From: Brevibacillus choshinensis | Lineage (GTDB): Bacteria; Bacillota; Bacilli; Brevibacillales; Brevibacillaceae | Length of the DNA: 64,000 nt | Assembly: GCF_001420695.1 (NCBI RefSeq) | Contig: NZ_LJJB01000015.1 | Location: 156,001-220,000 of the forward strand | Reading direction: 5' to 3' | In this document: piece by piece, positions 35,051 through 44,461 of the stretch | Layout of the letters: the number at the start of each line of letters is the position of its first letter | How positions within the stretch are numbered: the stretch's first letter is position 1 | Made by a program: the position numbers and the translations under genes | Notes under the pieces: generated by a model | What the model was told of the DNA's origin: nothing | Database searches by the model: none | What the model saw: only the letters and a program-made list of their open reading frames with translations

Positions 35051-36079
35051 ATGACCGATACTATCATTGCTATTACCCTGCTGTGGATTTTCGTCGTGAT
35101 CTATTCGGTTGCCGCATCCTTTGACTTTGGGGCGGGCTTTTGGTCCATGATCTATCTGAATCGCGAAAAGACCAAAGCCACATCCATCGCCAACCGCTAC
35201 CTGTCCCCTTCCTGGGAAGTCGTCAACGTCTTCATCGTGCTGATCGTCGTCGCACTGGTCACCTTTTTTCCCGGAGCCACCTATACGCTCGGGTCGGTGT
35301 TGCTGATCCCCGGCAGTCTTGTCCTATTGCTGATGCTGATCCGCAGTGCGTTCATGGTTTTCTCGCACCTGATTCACAAGTACGATAAAACGCTCAGTAT
35401 CGTCTCAGGCATAACTGGAATCTTGGTACCCGCATTACTAATTAGCGTACTGCCTGTGACCCAGGGTGGTTTTATTCAAGTCACCAACGGCGTCGAGCAC
35501 TTGGACTGGCCTCTCTTTTTTACCAGTCCACACGTCTACGCGTACATCGGTCTTGCTGTGAGCAGCACGCTGTTTCTCTCTTCTCTCCTGCTTGCCGACT
35601 ACTCCTACGTAGCGGGCGCGCAACAGGCATTTTCCGTCTATCGGAGAGATGCGACCTTGTTGGGGCCAATCACACTGCTCATGGCCGTGTTGACGGTGGT
35701 AACGATGAACATAGAAGCGGCGTGGCTGTACGACCGCATTCTCGCCTATTTGCCGTGGCTCATCGCATCCGTGTTCTTTTTCTTTGTCGGCTATATCGCT
35801 CTGCTGCTACCCCCACATCGGCGTCTGATCTTACATCTACCGCGTGTCGCCGTCGTTGCAATCACGATCCAGTACTTGCTGGCCAGCTATGCCTATGGTG
35901 CAGCCCGTCTCCCGTATATTGTCTACCCGCACGTGACGATTGAGTCGAGCTTTACCCATCCTGATACGTTCCACGCCCTGTTTATTTGCTATCTGGTCGG
36001 CTTTGCTATCTTGATCCCCGGATTCATCTACTTCTGGAGGCTCTTTATGAAAGACGAGCAATACGTCCGGGAAAAATAA
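35051..36079 (+). CDS. Cytochrome bd-type quinol oxidase subunit II (CydB; YthB-like)
   Basis: A 342-aa protein with eight to nine transmembrane helices, starting MTDTIIAITLLWIFVVIYSVAAS followed by FDFGAGFW, typical of CydB in YthB-like oxidases. It scaffolds CydA. Its last 10 codons overlap a possible small third frame (36051-36236). A CGGAGG ribosome site precedes the ATG. Confidence 0.92.
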   Translation: MTDTIIAITLLWIFVVIYSVAASFDFGAGFWSMIYLNREKTKATSIANRYLSPSWEVVNVFIVLIVVALVTFFPGATYTLGSVLLIPGSLVLLLMLIRSAFMVFSHLIHKYDKTLSIVSGITGILVPALLISVLPVTQGGFIQVTNGVEHLDWPLFFTSPHVYAYIGLAVSSTLFLSSLLLADYSYVAGAQQAFSVYRRDATLLGPITLLMAVLTVVTMNIEAAWLYDRILAYLPWLIASVFFFFVGYIALLLPPHRRLILHLPRVAVVAITIQYLLASYAYGAARLPYIVYPHVTIESSFTHPDTFHALFICYLVGFAILIPGFIYFWRLFMKDEQYVREK

Positions 36080-36236
36080 CCATTCCGTTGCGCAAACAAT
36101 TCGCCGCTCAAAGAACGGCATCCTGCATCTTGGCTGGGCCGGGGGCGCTCTGGTGCTCATTGGGCTTGGATTTGCTTGGCTGTCATTCGCTCAAGAAAAA
36201 AGCACGACATCTGCAAAAGCGGTACAAAACGGGTGA
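36051..36236 (+). CDS. Possible small third oxidase subunit, start codon missing
   Basis: After the TGA at 36048-36050 a frame of 61 codons runs to 36236. It encodes a basic N-terminus, one clear transmembrane helix (LGWAGGALVLIGLGFAWLS) and a short polar tail, the shape of CydX/CydS-type small subunits. It has no ATG, GTG or TTG before the helix. ATGAAAGACG at 36047 would become an in-frame start (MKTSN...) if one A were absent, so a frameshift, an unusual start (ATT/CTG) or decay is possible. Confidence 0.4.
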   Translation, partial: KTSNTSGKNNHSVAQTIRRSKNGILHLGWAGGALVLIGLGFAWLSFAQEKSTTSAKAVQNG

Positions 36237-36251
36237 GGCTCCTGGAAGTCC

Positions 36252-37247
36252 TTATTTCGCAGCCTGGGGAAGAGAGATTTTGAATGCCACACGCGATCCC
36301 TTATTTTCGGCATTCACTTCTCCCTCGTGAAATTGAATAATTTTCTTCGTGATAAACAAGCCAAGTCCAAACTTTCCGTTCTTCCCTTTGTAGAAATGAT
36401 TGAACAGCTGATCAAAACTCCCCGCTTCAATGGGAGGGCCATCGTTTTCCAGCAAAATCTCCACGCGCTCCTTTGCATGCTCCCAAACCACGCTTGCTGT
36501 GATCCAAATCGTCGTAGCGGCATAACGCATGTTGTTTTCCAAAATATTTTCCAAAGCAACGGTAAGCTCTTCTTCGTTTCCCCACACATACAGGTCTACC
36601 AAGTCGGGCTGAATCGTCACCCGGCCGTGGACCATGGAAAATCTTTCGACGAGGTTTTCCAGAACCGTCTTGATGTTCATTTGTTTAAACTCGCTGGTTC
36701 TTTCCAGAATGTAATCAAGACTATTCAAGTACAACAGCTTCTCCACTTTTTTCTCGAGGCTTTTTGCTTCCTTTATGATAACGGCAACCGTTTCCTCAAA
36801 GGAATCGTTTAAGTACACTTTATCCGCCAGTGCCTGAGAGTAGCTGTGAATGACCATGATTGGTGTTTTCAGATCATGGGAAACACTCTGTAAAAATACC
36901 TCCTCTTCCATCTCCATTTTTTTCAAGGATTCCTGCATCATATTGATGGAAGACGCCAATTTTCCGAATTCATCGCCACGATCCAGGAAAATCGGGTCCT
37001 CCCACTCCTTGCTTGCGATTTTCCGAACCTTCTTCTCCAAATAACGCAAAGGTTCGGTAATCTTGGTGGAGATAAACTTGGCAATACAGATATTCACGAT
37101 CGAGAGGATGACGAGCAATCTTATGAGGTTGATCAGTACGTCCACCGACACATACGAAACGAGCACCACTGTTATGATTCCGGTAATAAAAATTAGAAAG
37201 GCAGTCATGATGACCCAGATCTGCAGTCCAAACGGCTTGTCTCTCAT
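36252..37247 (-). CDS. Sensor histidine kinase of a two-component system
   Basis: A 331-aa membrane kinase. Two N-terminal helices (residues 10-60) with almost no external loop suggest an intramembrane or lipid/cell-envelope signal. A HAMP domain follows, then the phosphoacceptor motif SVSHDLKTP with His124, N-box NILENNMRYA and GLGLFITKK in the ATPase domain. The G1 motif is changed (NDGPPIE for DNGPGIP). It starts at the last base of the response regulator stop, so the two are translationally coupled. Target genes are not evident; the ABC importer genes upstream on the same strand are candidates. Confidence 0.9.
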   Translation of the reverse strand: MRDKPFGLQIWVIMTAFLIFITGIITVVLVSYVSVDVLINLIRLLVILSIVNICIAKFISTKITEPLRYLEKKVRKIASKEWEDPIFLDRGDEFGKLASSINMMQESLKKMEMEEEVFLQSVSHDLKTPIMVIHSYSQALADKVYLNDSFEETVAVIIKEAKSLEKKVEKLLYLNSLDYILERTSEFKQMNIKTVLENLVERFSMVHGRVTIQPDLVDLYVWGNEEELTVALENILENNMRYAATTIWITASVVWEHAKERVEILLENDGPPIEAGSFDQLFNHFYKGKNGKFGLGLFITKKIIQFHEGEVNAENKGSRVAFKISLPQAAK

Positions 37248-37921
37248 TACTTCACCAGCCTGTACCTGTATCCGTAACCGTATATCGTCTCGATGGGCAG
37301 ATGGGGCATTTTTTTGCGGATGCGGCGAATCGTGTCGTCGACAACTCGATCAGACCCAAAATAATTTTCTTCCCACAATCGGTCCAAAATTTGTTCTCGG
37401 GTGAATACGCGATTGGGATGATCGATAAAAAAAAGCAGCAGTTCGAATTCCTTGCTAGTCAAAGACAGGCTGACACCCTCATGATGAATGGTGTGATTTT
37501 CCCGATTGATGACATACCCGTTGACTTTGACGCTGGAAATATAGGTAGGCGCGGGACCATTTTTATGTCCGAGCAGTTTTTGCGTTTTTATAATCAATTC
37601 CCTGGGGAGAAATGGTTTGGAAATGTAGTCGTCACAGCCAAGCTCAAGACCGACAACCCGGTCAATATCCTGATTCTTCGCGGAAATGAAGATTACAGGA
37701 GTCTGTGGACTCACGTCTTTTATCTCCTTGAACAAGGTATATCCGGTTGTATCCGGAAGCATGATGTCCAGGATCCATAAATCTGGATTCGCATGGATCT
37801 TTTGCTGAGCGGTCAGTCCGTCAAGAAACGCTTCCACGGTAAAACCCGCGTTTTCCAGATATTTTTGCAAGATGGAGTTTAAATCCTGATTGTCTTCCAC
37901 CAAAAATACCGTATGTGACAT
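37247..37921 (-). CDS. OmpR-family response regulator
   Basis: A 224-aa regulator. The receiver domain holds the acidic pair near residue 10, phospho-acceptor Asp in LWILDIMLPD (about Asp53) and Lys in FISAKNQD. The C-terminal winged helix has LTSKEFELLLFFIDHP and VDDTIRRIRKKM. It overlaps the kinase gene by one base. A GGGGGG-rich ribosome site precedes the ATG. Confidence 0.93.
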   Translation of the reverse strand: MSHTVFLVEDNQDLNSILQKYLENAGFTVEAFLDGLTAQQKIHANPDLWILDIMLPDTTGYTLFKEIKDVSPQTPVIFISAKNQDIDRVVGLELGCDDYISKPFLPRELIIKTQKLLGHKNGPAPTYISSVKVNGYVINRENHTIHHEGVSLSLTSKEFELLLFFIDHPNRVFTREQILDRLWEENYFGSDRVVDDTIRRIRKKMPHLPIETIYGYGYRYRLVK

Positions 37922-37977
37922 GCTCGTCCCCCCTTTATTTATGTGCCCCCTCCCTCATTATACATAAATAGCGCAAA

Positions 37978-38003
37978 CCCCTGAATTCAGTTGAATCCAG
38001 AGG
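37978..38003 (-). terminator. Weak terminator after the amino-acid ABC operon
   Basis: CCTCTGGATTC and GAATTCAGGGG form a hairpin with G-T pairs, but only TTTG follows on the minus strand. Confidence 0.35.
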
Positions 38004-38022
38004 CCTAAATGAGTAGCGGGAT

Positions 38023-38745
38023 CTATAAGATTTTCCTTAAAAACTCCCGCGTTCTTTCTTGTTTGGAGTGGTTGAACAATTCTTCCGGTGTACCTTCCTC
38101 CAGAATCGTCCCCTGGTCCATGAACAAGATCCGATCGGCAGCTTCCCTGGCAAAGCCCATCTCATGCGTGACGATAATCATCGTCATTCCGTCCTGAGCC
38201 AGGTTTTTCATTACCTGTAAAACCTCCCCCACCATCTCCGGGTCAAGAGCAGATGTGGGTTCATCGAAAAGCATGATCTCCGGCTCCATCGCTAATGCCC
38301 TAGCGATCGCCACCCTTTGCTGCTGACCGCCGGAAAGATTTCTGGGGTATACATCCGCTTTTTCGGACAAGCCTACCTTTTCAAGCAGCTTCCTTCCCTT
38401 TTCTTCCGCTTCTGCCTTGCTGCACTTTTTGAGCTTGATCAAACCCATCGTGATATTTTCCAACGACGTTTTGTGAGGAAAGAGGTTAAACTGCTGAAAA
38501 ACCATTCCCACCTTTTGACGGATGGCATTGATGTTGGTTTGCCTGTCCATGATGTTAGCTCCGCCGATCAAGACCTCGCCTGAGGATGGTTCTTCCAGCA
38601 GGTTCAAGCACCGGAGAAAAGTAGACTTGCCAGAGCCTGAGGGACCGATGATGCACACAACCTCTTGTCGCTTGATCTGGGCATCGATTTTTTTCAGCAC
38701 GTGCAGATTACCGAATGATTTTGTCAATTGCCGGACTTGAATCAT
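38023..38745 (-). CDS. Polar amino-acid ABC transporter, ATP-binding protein
   Basis: A 240-aa GlnQ-like ATPase with Walker [10 protein letters not shown], signature LSGGQQQR, Walker [15 protein letters not shown] and switch His in THEMGFA. It energises import of a polar amino acid with the permease and lipoprotein genes directly upstream. The start at 38745 overlaps the permease stop as ATGA, indicating translational coupling; an in-frame TTG at 38772 is less likely. Confidence 0.93.
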   Translation of the reverse strand: MIQVRQLTKSFGNLHVLKKIDAQIKRQEVVCIIGPSGSGKSTFLRCLNLLEEPSSGEVLIGGANIMDRQTNINAIRQKVGMVFQQFNLFPHKTSLENITMGLIKLKKCSKAEAEEKGRKLLEKVGLSEKADVYPRNLSGGQQQRVAIARALAMEPEIMLFDEPTSALDPEMVGEVLQVMKNLAQDGMTMIIVTHEMGFAREAADRILFMDQGTILEEGTPEELFNHSKQERTREFLRKIL

Positions 38746-39398
38746 CCTGTCGCCAGCCTCCTCTCTAGCCAATGCGAGAACCAGGTGAGCACATTAATGA
38801 GTATCCAATACATGATGCCGACTGCGCCCAAGAATTCGAATGCCTTAAAATTGACTGCGTAGATCGTCTGTGCCGAAAATGTCAGCTCTGCAATCCCGAT
38901 CGTTGCTAGCAGGGAAGTATCCTTGATGCTGATAATAAACTGATTGACGATCGCAGGAATCATCCGCTTGATCGCTTGCGGCATGATAATATACGTCATG
39001 GTTTGTCCATGGGAAAAGCCGATGGCCCTGCCCGCTTCCATCTGACCTTTGTCAATCGATTCGATGCCCGCCCGGAATATTTCTACGAGATACGCTCCCG
39101 CATTGAGGCTGAGGACAAAGATTCCGGCAGATACTGCATCGGTGGCACGTCCGAAAACAAGTGGAAACAAGCCGAAGTAAAAGAAAATGACCTGCACGTA
39201 GAGAGGAGTCCCGCGAATGATGCTGACGTATACCTTCGCAATCATCTGTAGAAACGGTCGTTTCGATACGCGCAGCAGGCCAAAAGACAACCCAAGAATG
39301 GTCGCAAATAACAGAGATAAAAACGCCACCTTTACGGTGTTTTCAAGCCCCTTCATGAGGAGTGGAGCCGCATCTGCAATCAGGCTTACAGTTTCCAT
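38742..39398 (-). CDS. Polar amino-acid ABC transporter, permease
   Basis: A 218-aa HisM/GlnP-type permease with five helices; the coupling-helix EAA loop is [22 protein letters not shown]. Alone in its class in this operon, so it would work as a homodimer. Located between the binding-protein gene (62 bp upstream) and the ATPase gene (overlap of 4 bp). Confidence 0.93.
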   Translation of the reverse strand: METVSLIADAAPLLMKGLENTVKVAFLSLLFATILGLSFGLLRVSKRPFLQMIAKVYVSIIRGTPLYVQVIFFYFGLFPLVFGRATDAVSAGIFVLSLNAGAYLVEIFRAGIESIDKGQMEAGRAIGFSHGQTMTYIIMPQAIKRMIPAIVNQFIISIKDTSLLATIGIAELTFSAQTIYAVNFKAFEFLGAVGIMYWILINVLTWFSHWLERRLATG

Positions 39399-39460
39399 TC
39401 TTCGCTTCCTTTCCTGAAGAAATTAGGGTATATGGAGGAACAGGTGCGAAACCGCACCCA

Positions 39461-40234
39461 TTAGTTCGAGCCGAAGTATTTGTCGTATAGTTTTTGGTAC
39501 TCACCGTTCTCTTTCATTTCTTTCAGATGCTTGTTGAATTTTTCCAATACGTCTTCTTTTCCTTTGGTAATTGCGATGCCGTATTCTTCACCCGTCAATT
39601 TGTCACCGATGATCTTTAGGTTCGCTGCCGTTCCTGATTTGATCTTAGAGGCGACAAATGGAAAGTCGTTGATCAACACATCGGAACCGCCCGCTTCTAC
39701 ATCCATATAAAGCGTCGCTTCATCCTCCAGAATCTTCACTTTTGCACCGTGTTCCTTGGCCAGCTCATTCGCCTTTTCCAGACCGGATGTGCCTTGCTTG
39801 GCTACGATCGTCTTGTCCTTCAGGTCATTCACTGAACTGATTGGGCTATCCTTTTTTACGACCATGACCAGGCCGGAATCGAAATACGGATCTGTAAAAT
39901 TGGTTACTTGCTTGCGATCATCCCGAATCGTGATCGAAGCAGCCGCACCATCCACCTGCTTTGCCTGGAGGGCAGGAATGATTCCGTTAAATTTCATTTC
40001 TTTCCACTCAACCTTGAGGTTTTCCTTAGCTGCAAGCGTTTCGACGAGCTCGATATCAAATCCCGTGAGTTTTCCAGCGCTGTCTCTGGAACTGAAAGCG
40101 CCTCCATCTGGAGCGACAGCAAAAATGAGAGAGCTGCTTGTGCTTCCACCCGTCTCCTGTGATCCACATCCAGCCAGGCCAATCGTAGTCAAACATGCCG
40201 CCACCAGCGACAACCAAAATTTCCGACGAATCAT
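39461..40234 (-). CDS. Amino-acid ABC transporter substrate-binding lipoprotein
   Basis: A 257-aa family-3 solute-binding protein with lipobox GLAGC (Cys23). The ligand-binding fold includes GGAFSSRDSAGKLTGFDIEL, the DGAAASITIRDDRKQ region with the Arg that usually binds the alpha-carboxylate, and a C-terminal YQKLYDKYFG. First gene of the importer operon. Ligand unknown; a polar amino acid is the family norm. Confidence 0.92.
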   Translation of the reverse strand: MIRRKFWLSLVAACLTTIGLAGCGSQETGGSTSSSLIFAVAPDGGAFSSRDSAGKLTGFDIELVETLAAKENLKVEWKEMKFNGIIPALQAKQVDGAAASITIRDDRKQVTNFTDPYFDSGLVMVVKKDSPISSVNDLKDKTIVAKQGTSGLEKANELAKEHGAKVKILEDEATLYMDVEAGGSDVLINDFPFVASKIKSGTAANLKIIGDKLTGEEYGIAITKGKEDVLEKFNKHLKEMKENGEYQKLYDKYFGSN

Positions 40235-40374
40235 GATAAACCCTCCTCGATGAAAAATGTATTATCTATCTGCCTATATCGTAAAAAAATAATGTAAAAT
40301 AAATTTCGAGGAAATATGTGAAAATTCGTGAACCTTGTCGACTGCTTCACATTTCAAGGAAAGGTTGGGCTCCC

Positions 40375-41850
40375 TTGCTAGAGAAAATAGTCAATTCCGT
40401 CGTAAAAGTTTTGTGGGATGTTCCCATGCCTTTTGCCATTCTATTTGCGGGATTTTACTTTACGATGGAAAACAGATTTTTTCAGCTGCACCATCTGAGA
40501 CAGTTCTTTCAACAAGTTCTGGTTTCCATACGCAGCAAATCAGAAGGCATCCGCACAGACGGAGCATTATCTTCCTTTCACGCTGGAAATATTGCCATCG
40601 GCTGTTTGGTTGGAGTGGGGTGTATTGGCGGTGTCGCCACAGCCATATCCATCGGCGGTCCGGGTGCCGTGTTCTGGATGTGGGTCGCTGCCTTTGTCGG
40701 CATGATTATCAAAATGGCTGAGGTAACGTTGTCCGTCTATTACCGAACGAGAGATGAGGAAGGAAATAGAATTGGCGGACCGACAGTGTACATCGAAAAA
40801 GGCATTGGCGAAGAGATGAATGTGCGCAGCTGGAAGATTCTCGTTGTATTGTTTGTAGCGGGAATGCTCGCACCCGTTTTCATCTCCATTCAAAATTACG
40901 TAGCATCCACTGCGATCAGCTCTACTTTCAATCTGAATATCATTTGGGTGTCACTGCTATTTGCGGTGATGGTCTACGGGATCATCATGCGTGGACTTCC
41001 ATTTTTGAGAAAGGTATTTAAAATCGTTATTCCCCTCATGATTCTGTCTTATCTATTTTTGGGTTGCTTGATTATCGTGATGAATCTGGAAAAGGTCATT
41101 CCTGCCCTCGAATTAATCATGCAGCATGCCTTTTTAGGATCGGCAGCCCTCGGTGGCTTTGCCGGAGCGACCTTGTCTCAGGTCATCACGATGGGCGTAT
41201 CGCAGGCTGTTTACACCAGCGAATTTGGCTGGGGAACCACACCCGTGATTCATTCAACGGCAGATGTCGACCACCCGGTAAAGCAAGGACTATGGGGCGG
41301 ATTCGAGGTGTTCTTGACCAGCGTTGTGATTTGCGGGATTACAGCTTTTGTGGTCATTTTGTCAGGCGATTGGGTTTCCGGGCGTACGGGCATCGACCTT
41401 GCTCTACATTCCTTTGAACTGACGTTGGGGACAACAGGAAAGTACTTGGTTACGATTATTCTCTTCTTGTTCGCTCTCACCACGGCAAGCGGCTGGTACG
41501 CGAACAGGGAGATTATGGTGAAGCATTTGTGCCAAAAGAATCCGAAGCTAAAAAGGCACGTGCTGAGGTACGTCAAAGTATTTTGTGCTTTTCCTGAATT
41601 TCTTTTCGTCGTCTATGTCGTCACGTTTCATTTTCCTGACAAGGACGTGTGGCTGATGACAGGGATCATGACGGCCGTTCCCACTTTTATCAACATGTTT
41701 CTCCTGTTGATTTTGAGCCATCAGTTCAAAAAGCTCGTGCTGGATTATAAAGCGAGGTATTTGAAAATCGGTAAAATTGACGAGGAAATGCTTCTGTTCT
41801 ACGAAGACAAAAAGGTTGAGTTGCAGGAAAGGGAATTGGGTGAACGTTAA
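40375..41850 (+). CDS. AGCS-family sodium/alanine (glycine) symporter
   Basis: A 491-aa secondary carrier with 10-11 helices and AGCS blocks: GGVATAISIGGPGAVFWMWVAAF, and GATLSQVITMGVSQAVYTSEFG. It is longer than usual at the C-terminus, with a basic and acidic tail. I favour the TTG at 40375 (LEKIVNSVVKVLWDVPM...; AAGGAAAGG upstream), which matches the typical family N-terminus, over the GTG at 40318. The glutamine-amidotransferase-like gene follows after 112 bp. Confidence 0.87.
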   Translation: MLEKIVNSVVKVLWDVPMPFAILFAGFYFTMENRFFQLHHLRQFFQQVLVSIRSKSEGIRTDGALSSFHAGNIAIGCLVGVGCIGGVATAISIGGPGAVFWMWVAAFVGMIIKMAEVTLSVYYRTRDEEGNRIGGPTVYIEKGIGEEMNVRSWKILVVLFVAGMLAPVFISIQNYVASTAISSTFNLNIIWVSLLFAVMVYGIIMRGLPFLRKVFKIVIPLMILSYLFLGCLIIVMNLEKVIPALELIMQHAFLGSAALGGFAGATLSQVITMGVSQAVYTSEFGWGTTPVIHSTADVDHPVKQGLWGGFEVFLTSVVICGITAFVVILSGDWVSGRTGIDLALHSFELTLGTTGKYLVTIILFLFALTTASGWYANREIMVKHLCQKNPKLKRHVLRYVKVFCAFPEFLFVVYVVTFHFPDKDVWLMTGIMTAVPTFINMFLLLILSHQFKKLVLDYKARYLKIGKIDEEMLLFYEDKKVELQERELGER

Positions 41851-41852
41851 GA

Positions 41853-41863
41853 AAACCTCTATC
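41853..41863 (+). repeat. Truncated family A repeat start
   Basis: AAACCTCTATC occurs two bases after the AGCS stop. It matches the first 11 bases of the family A repeats, which also begin shortly after stop codons. Confidence 0.35.
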
Positions 41864-41962
41864 AAATCAAATTCTTACTCGATCACACAATCTTTTGATT
41901 TTTCTTCGGTATTTGTCTCCTAAAATCGTTCACATGAGAAACCTATGAAGGAGAAATGGAAT

Positions 41963-42748
41963 GTGATAAAACCTCTTATCGGTTGCACCACTTACTTTGT
42001 CAGTGCCTTTGAGGAAAACAAGCACAGGTTTGCCGTTGCCCAGGACCACTTCACCTCAGCGATTGACGATCCTCTCAGCATCCAACAAGCTGGTGGTATC
42101 CCTATGCCCATCCCGCTTATCGATGATGAAGGTTATATCGATTCGGTCTTGGACAGGCTCGATGGCCTCATGCTCATCGGGGGCAGTGATGTGAGCCCGA
42201 GATACTATGGACAACCGTACAAAAAAGGGCTGGGACATATGGATCCGGTCAGGGACAATTTCGAGATGAAGCTGCTCGATAAAGCCGTTCGAAAAAACAT
42301 GCCCATCTTTGGGATTTGTCGAGGCTTGCAGCTGATCAATGTCTATTTCGGCGGAACCCTGATACAAGATCTCGAGCGTTACCATCCTACTGAGATCAAC
42401 CATGCAGGGTATATGGCACCCAAATGGAGTACAGCCCACAACGTAAAGCTCCTAAAAGATCAAGCTCTCTATACATGCTTCGGCAAAGAAGAGTTGGCTG
42501 TGAACAGTTTCCATCATCAGGTGATAGACAAGCTTGGAGACGGTCTGGAAGTAGCGGCAGTGGCAGAGGATGGAATCATCGAGGCGATCGTGCACCCTTC
42601 GTACCCTTTTCTTCTCGCCGTACAATGGCATCCTGAAATGATGTTTCAAATTGATCAGGAACAACTGAAGCTCTTTGAAATGTTTGTAGATTTTATAAAT
42701 AATCGAAAAACCCAATCACAACAGCTCTGTGACTATGTGAATAGCTAA
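41963..42748 (+). CDS. Class-I glutamine-amidotransferase-like hydrolase (PuuD/gamma-glutamyl-GABA hydrolase family)
   Basis: A 261-aa peptidase-C26-type protein with nucleophile Cys119 in GICRGLQLIN, and the His/Glu of WHPE near residue 228. PuuD splits gamma-glutamyl-GABA; other members split gamma-glutamyl amides. The GTG at 41963 has AAGGAG 9 nt upstream and gives the normal family start (MIKPLIGCTTY). Sharing a strand with the alanine/Na+ symporter suggests use of imported or gamma-glutamylated amino compounds. Confidence 0.87.
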   Translation: MIKPLIGCTTYFVSAFEENKHRFAVAQDHFTSAIDDPLSIQQAGGIPMPIPLIDDEGYIDSVLDRLDGLMLIGGSDVSPRYYGQPYKKGLGHMDPVRDNFEMKLLDKAVRKNMPIFGICRGLQLINVYFGGTLIQDLERYHPTEINHAGYMAPKWSTAHNVKLLKDQALYTCFGKEELAVNSFHHQVIDKLGDGLEVAAVAEDGIIEAIVHPSYPFLLAVQWHPEMMFQIDQEQLKLFEMFVDFINNRKTQSQQLCDYVNS

Positions 42749-42751
42749 CAT

Positions 42752-42792
42752 AAAAAAAGCGATGCCCCTAAATATAGGGCATCGCTTTTTTT
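42752..42792. terminator. Bidirectional terminator between convergent genes
   Basis: GCGATGCCC and GGGCATCGC form a 9-bp stem flanked by seven A on the left and seven T on the right, so it can stop transcription in both directions. Confidence 0.9.
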
Positions 42793-42797
42793 GACAA

Positions 42798-44312
42798 TTA
42801 ACGAGTCAGAGCCGGTTCCTTTTCCAGCATCGTTCCTTCTTGCGCAAAACGTACATGCCAAGAGAATGCTTTTTCCAACACATGTGGTGTATGACCCCCA
42901 CGTGTGAGTGCTTCCTCGTAGTAGGCACGCAGTTGATCACGGTACATTGGATGCGCACAATTATCGATGATTTTCAGCGCACGTTCGCGAGGGGCCAGGC
43001 CACGCAGGTCTGCCAGTCCTTGCTCGGTGACGATGATGTCCACATCATGCTCGGTATGATCCACATGGGAAGCGAACGGAACAATGCTGGAGACGCTGCC
43101 GCCCTTCGCGATGGACTTGGTAACGAAAATACCCAGACGCGCATTGCGGGCAAAATCGCCAGATCCACCAATACCGTTCATCATTTTCGTACCGGATACG
43201 TTGGTGGAGTTTACGTTTCCGTATATGTCTGCTTCGATCGCGGTATTGATGGAGATCAGACCCAGGCGACGGATGATTTCCGGATGGTTGGTGATCTCCT
43301 GAGGACGAAGCATCAGCTTGTCACGATATTTCGAAAAGTTTTCCGCCACATGTTTCATCTTCTCATCCGTCAGCGTGATGGAACAGCCAGAGGCAAAAGC
43401 GATTTTCCCTGCATCCAGCAAGTCAAACACCGCATCCTGAAGCACTTCCGAATATACGGTCAGATCGGTAAACTCCGAGTCCAAAAAGCCGTTGAACACC
43501 GCATTCGCTACAGACCCGATTCCGGATTGTAACGGTGCGAGGCTTTGTGGCAAACGCCCTACCTTGACTTCCTGACGCAAAAACTCGATCAGGTGCGCTG
43601 CGATTTGAGCCGTTTCCTCATCTGGTTGGACGATGGAGGAAGGTGAATCGGAAATATTGGTTACGACAATTCCTCTCACCTTTTCAGGGTCCACAGGAAT
43701 ACCCAATGTTCCAATCCGTTGATCGACCGAGACGAGTGGAATCGGTTCCCGTTCCCCTTGTTTGGCTGGCGTGTAAATATCATGAATGCCTTCGAGCTCG
43801 GCAGTCTGTGCCAGATTCAGCTCGATGATGACGTGCTTCGCTTGCTCCACGAAAATATTGGAGTTGCCCACGGATGTAGATGGGATAAGCATCCCATCCT
43901 CTGTGATTGCAACCGCTTCCACAATCGCATAATCAATCGGGGCCAGAGCACCGCCACGAATCAGCTCAGCTGTATGAGACAAATGCTGGTCAACAAACAT
44001 AATGCTGCCGTCATTGATTTTTTTGCGCATGGTCGAATCGGCTTGGAATGGTAGACGCTTGAGAACAATCCCAGCTTCCGCCATTACCGAATCCACATCT
44101 GCTCCCATAGAAGCACCCGTATATACGTTGACCCCGAAAGGTTTGTTTTCATTTTTCGCCCGTTCTGCCAAGGTTACTGGCACGACTTTGGAATCTCCCG
44201 CTCTCGTAAAGCCACTTAGCCCGATCGTCATGCCATTCTCGATCCAGCTGGCAGCTTCCTCAGCTGTCACGACTTTTTCAGCCATTCGTTTATCGCGTAA
44301 GCGCTCCCACAT
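42798..44312 (-). CDS. Acetyl-CoA hydrolase/succinyl-CoA:acetate CoA-transferase
   Basis: A 504-aa class-I CoA-transferase of the Cat1/AarC type. It holds TGASMGADVD near residue 65, the catalytic Glu about residue 289 in YSEVLQD, and GGSGDFARNA and EHDVDIIVTEQGLADLRGL in the C-terminal half. It transfers CoA between succinate and acetate or hydrolyses acetyl-CoA. The LytTR regulator gene lies 149 bp upstream on the same strand, implying specific control. Confidence 0.92.
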   Translation of the reverse strand: MWERLRDKRMAEKVVTAEEAASWIENGMTIGLSGFTRAGDSKVVPVTLAERAKNENKPFGVNVYTGASMGADVDSVMAEAGIVLKRLPFQADSTMRKKINDGSIMFVDQHLSHTAELIRGGALAPIDYAIVEAVAITEDGMLIPSTSVGNSNIFVEQAKHVIIELNLAQTAELEGIHDIYTPAKQGEREPIPLVSVDQRIGTLGIPVDPEKVRGIVVTNISDSPSSIVQPDEETAQIAAHLIEFLRQEVKVGRLPQSLAPLQSGIGSVANAVFNGFLDSEFTDLTVYSEVLQDAVFDLLDAGKIAFASGCSITLTDEKMKHVAENFSKYRDKLMLRPQEITNHPEIIRRLGLISINTAIEADIYGNVNSTNVSGTKMMNGIGGSGDFARNARLGIFVTKSIAKGGSVSSIVPFASHVDHTEHDVDIIVTEQGLADLRGLAPRERALKIIDNCAHPMYRDQLRAYYEEALTRGGHTPHVLEKAFSWHVRFAQEGTMLEKEPALTR

Positions 44313-44461
44313 GATAGTGACCCCCCGAAATGTTGATGGTTCCTTTAGTTGTATCTACACTAGCATAGGACATCTGAGCGGGCACTCGATTTCACGCAAA
44401 GCAGAATAACCGGAGGGAAAGCCAGAAAATTAAGCCGCGAACGATTCTCAATTATACAGCG

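Noticed and set aside
35986-36330. 114-codon frame over the end of cydB and of the kinase gene
   Set aside because: It overlaps two real genes and has no membrane helix; the third frame at 36051-36236 is the more protein-like one.
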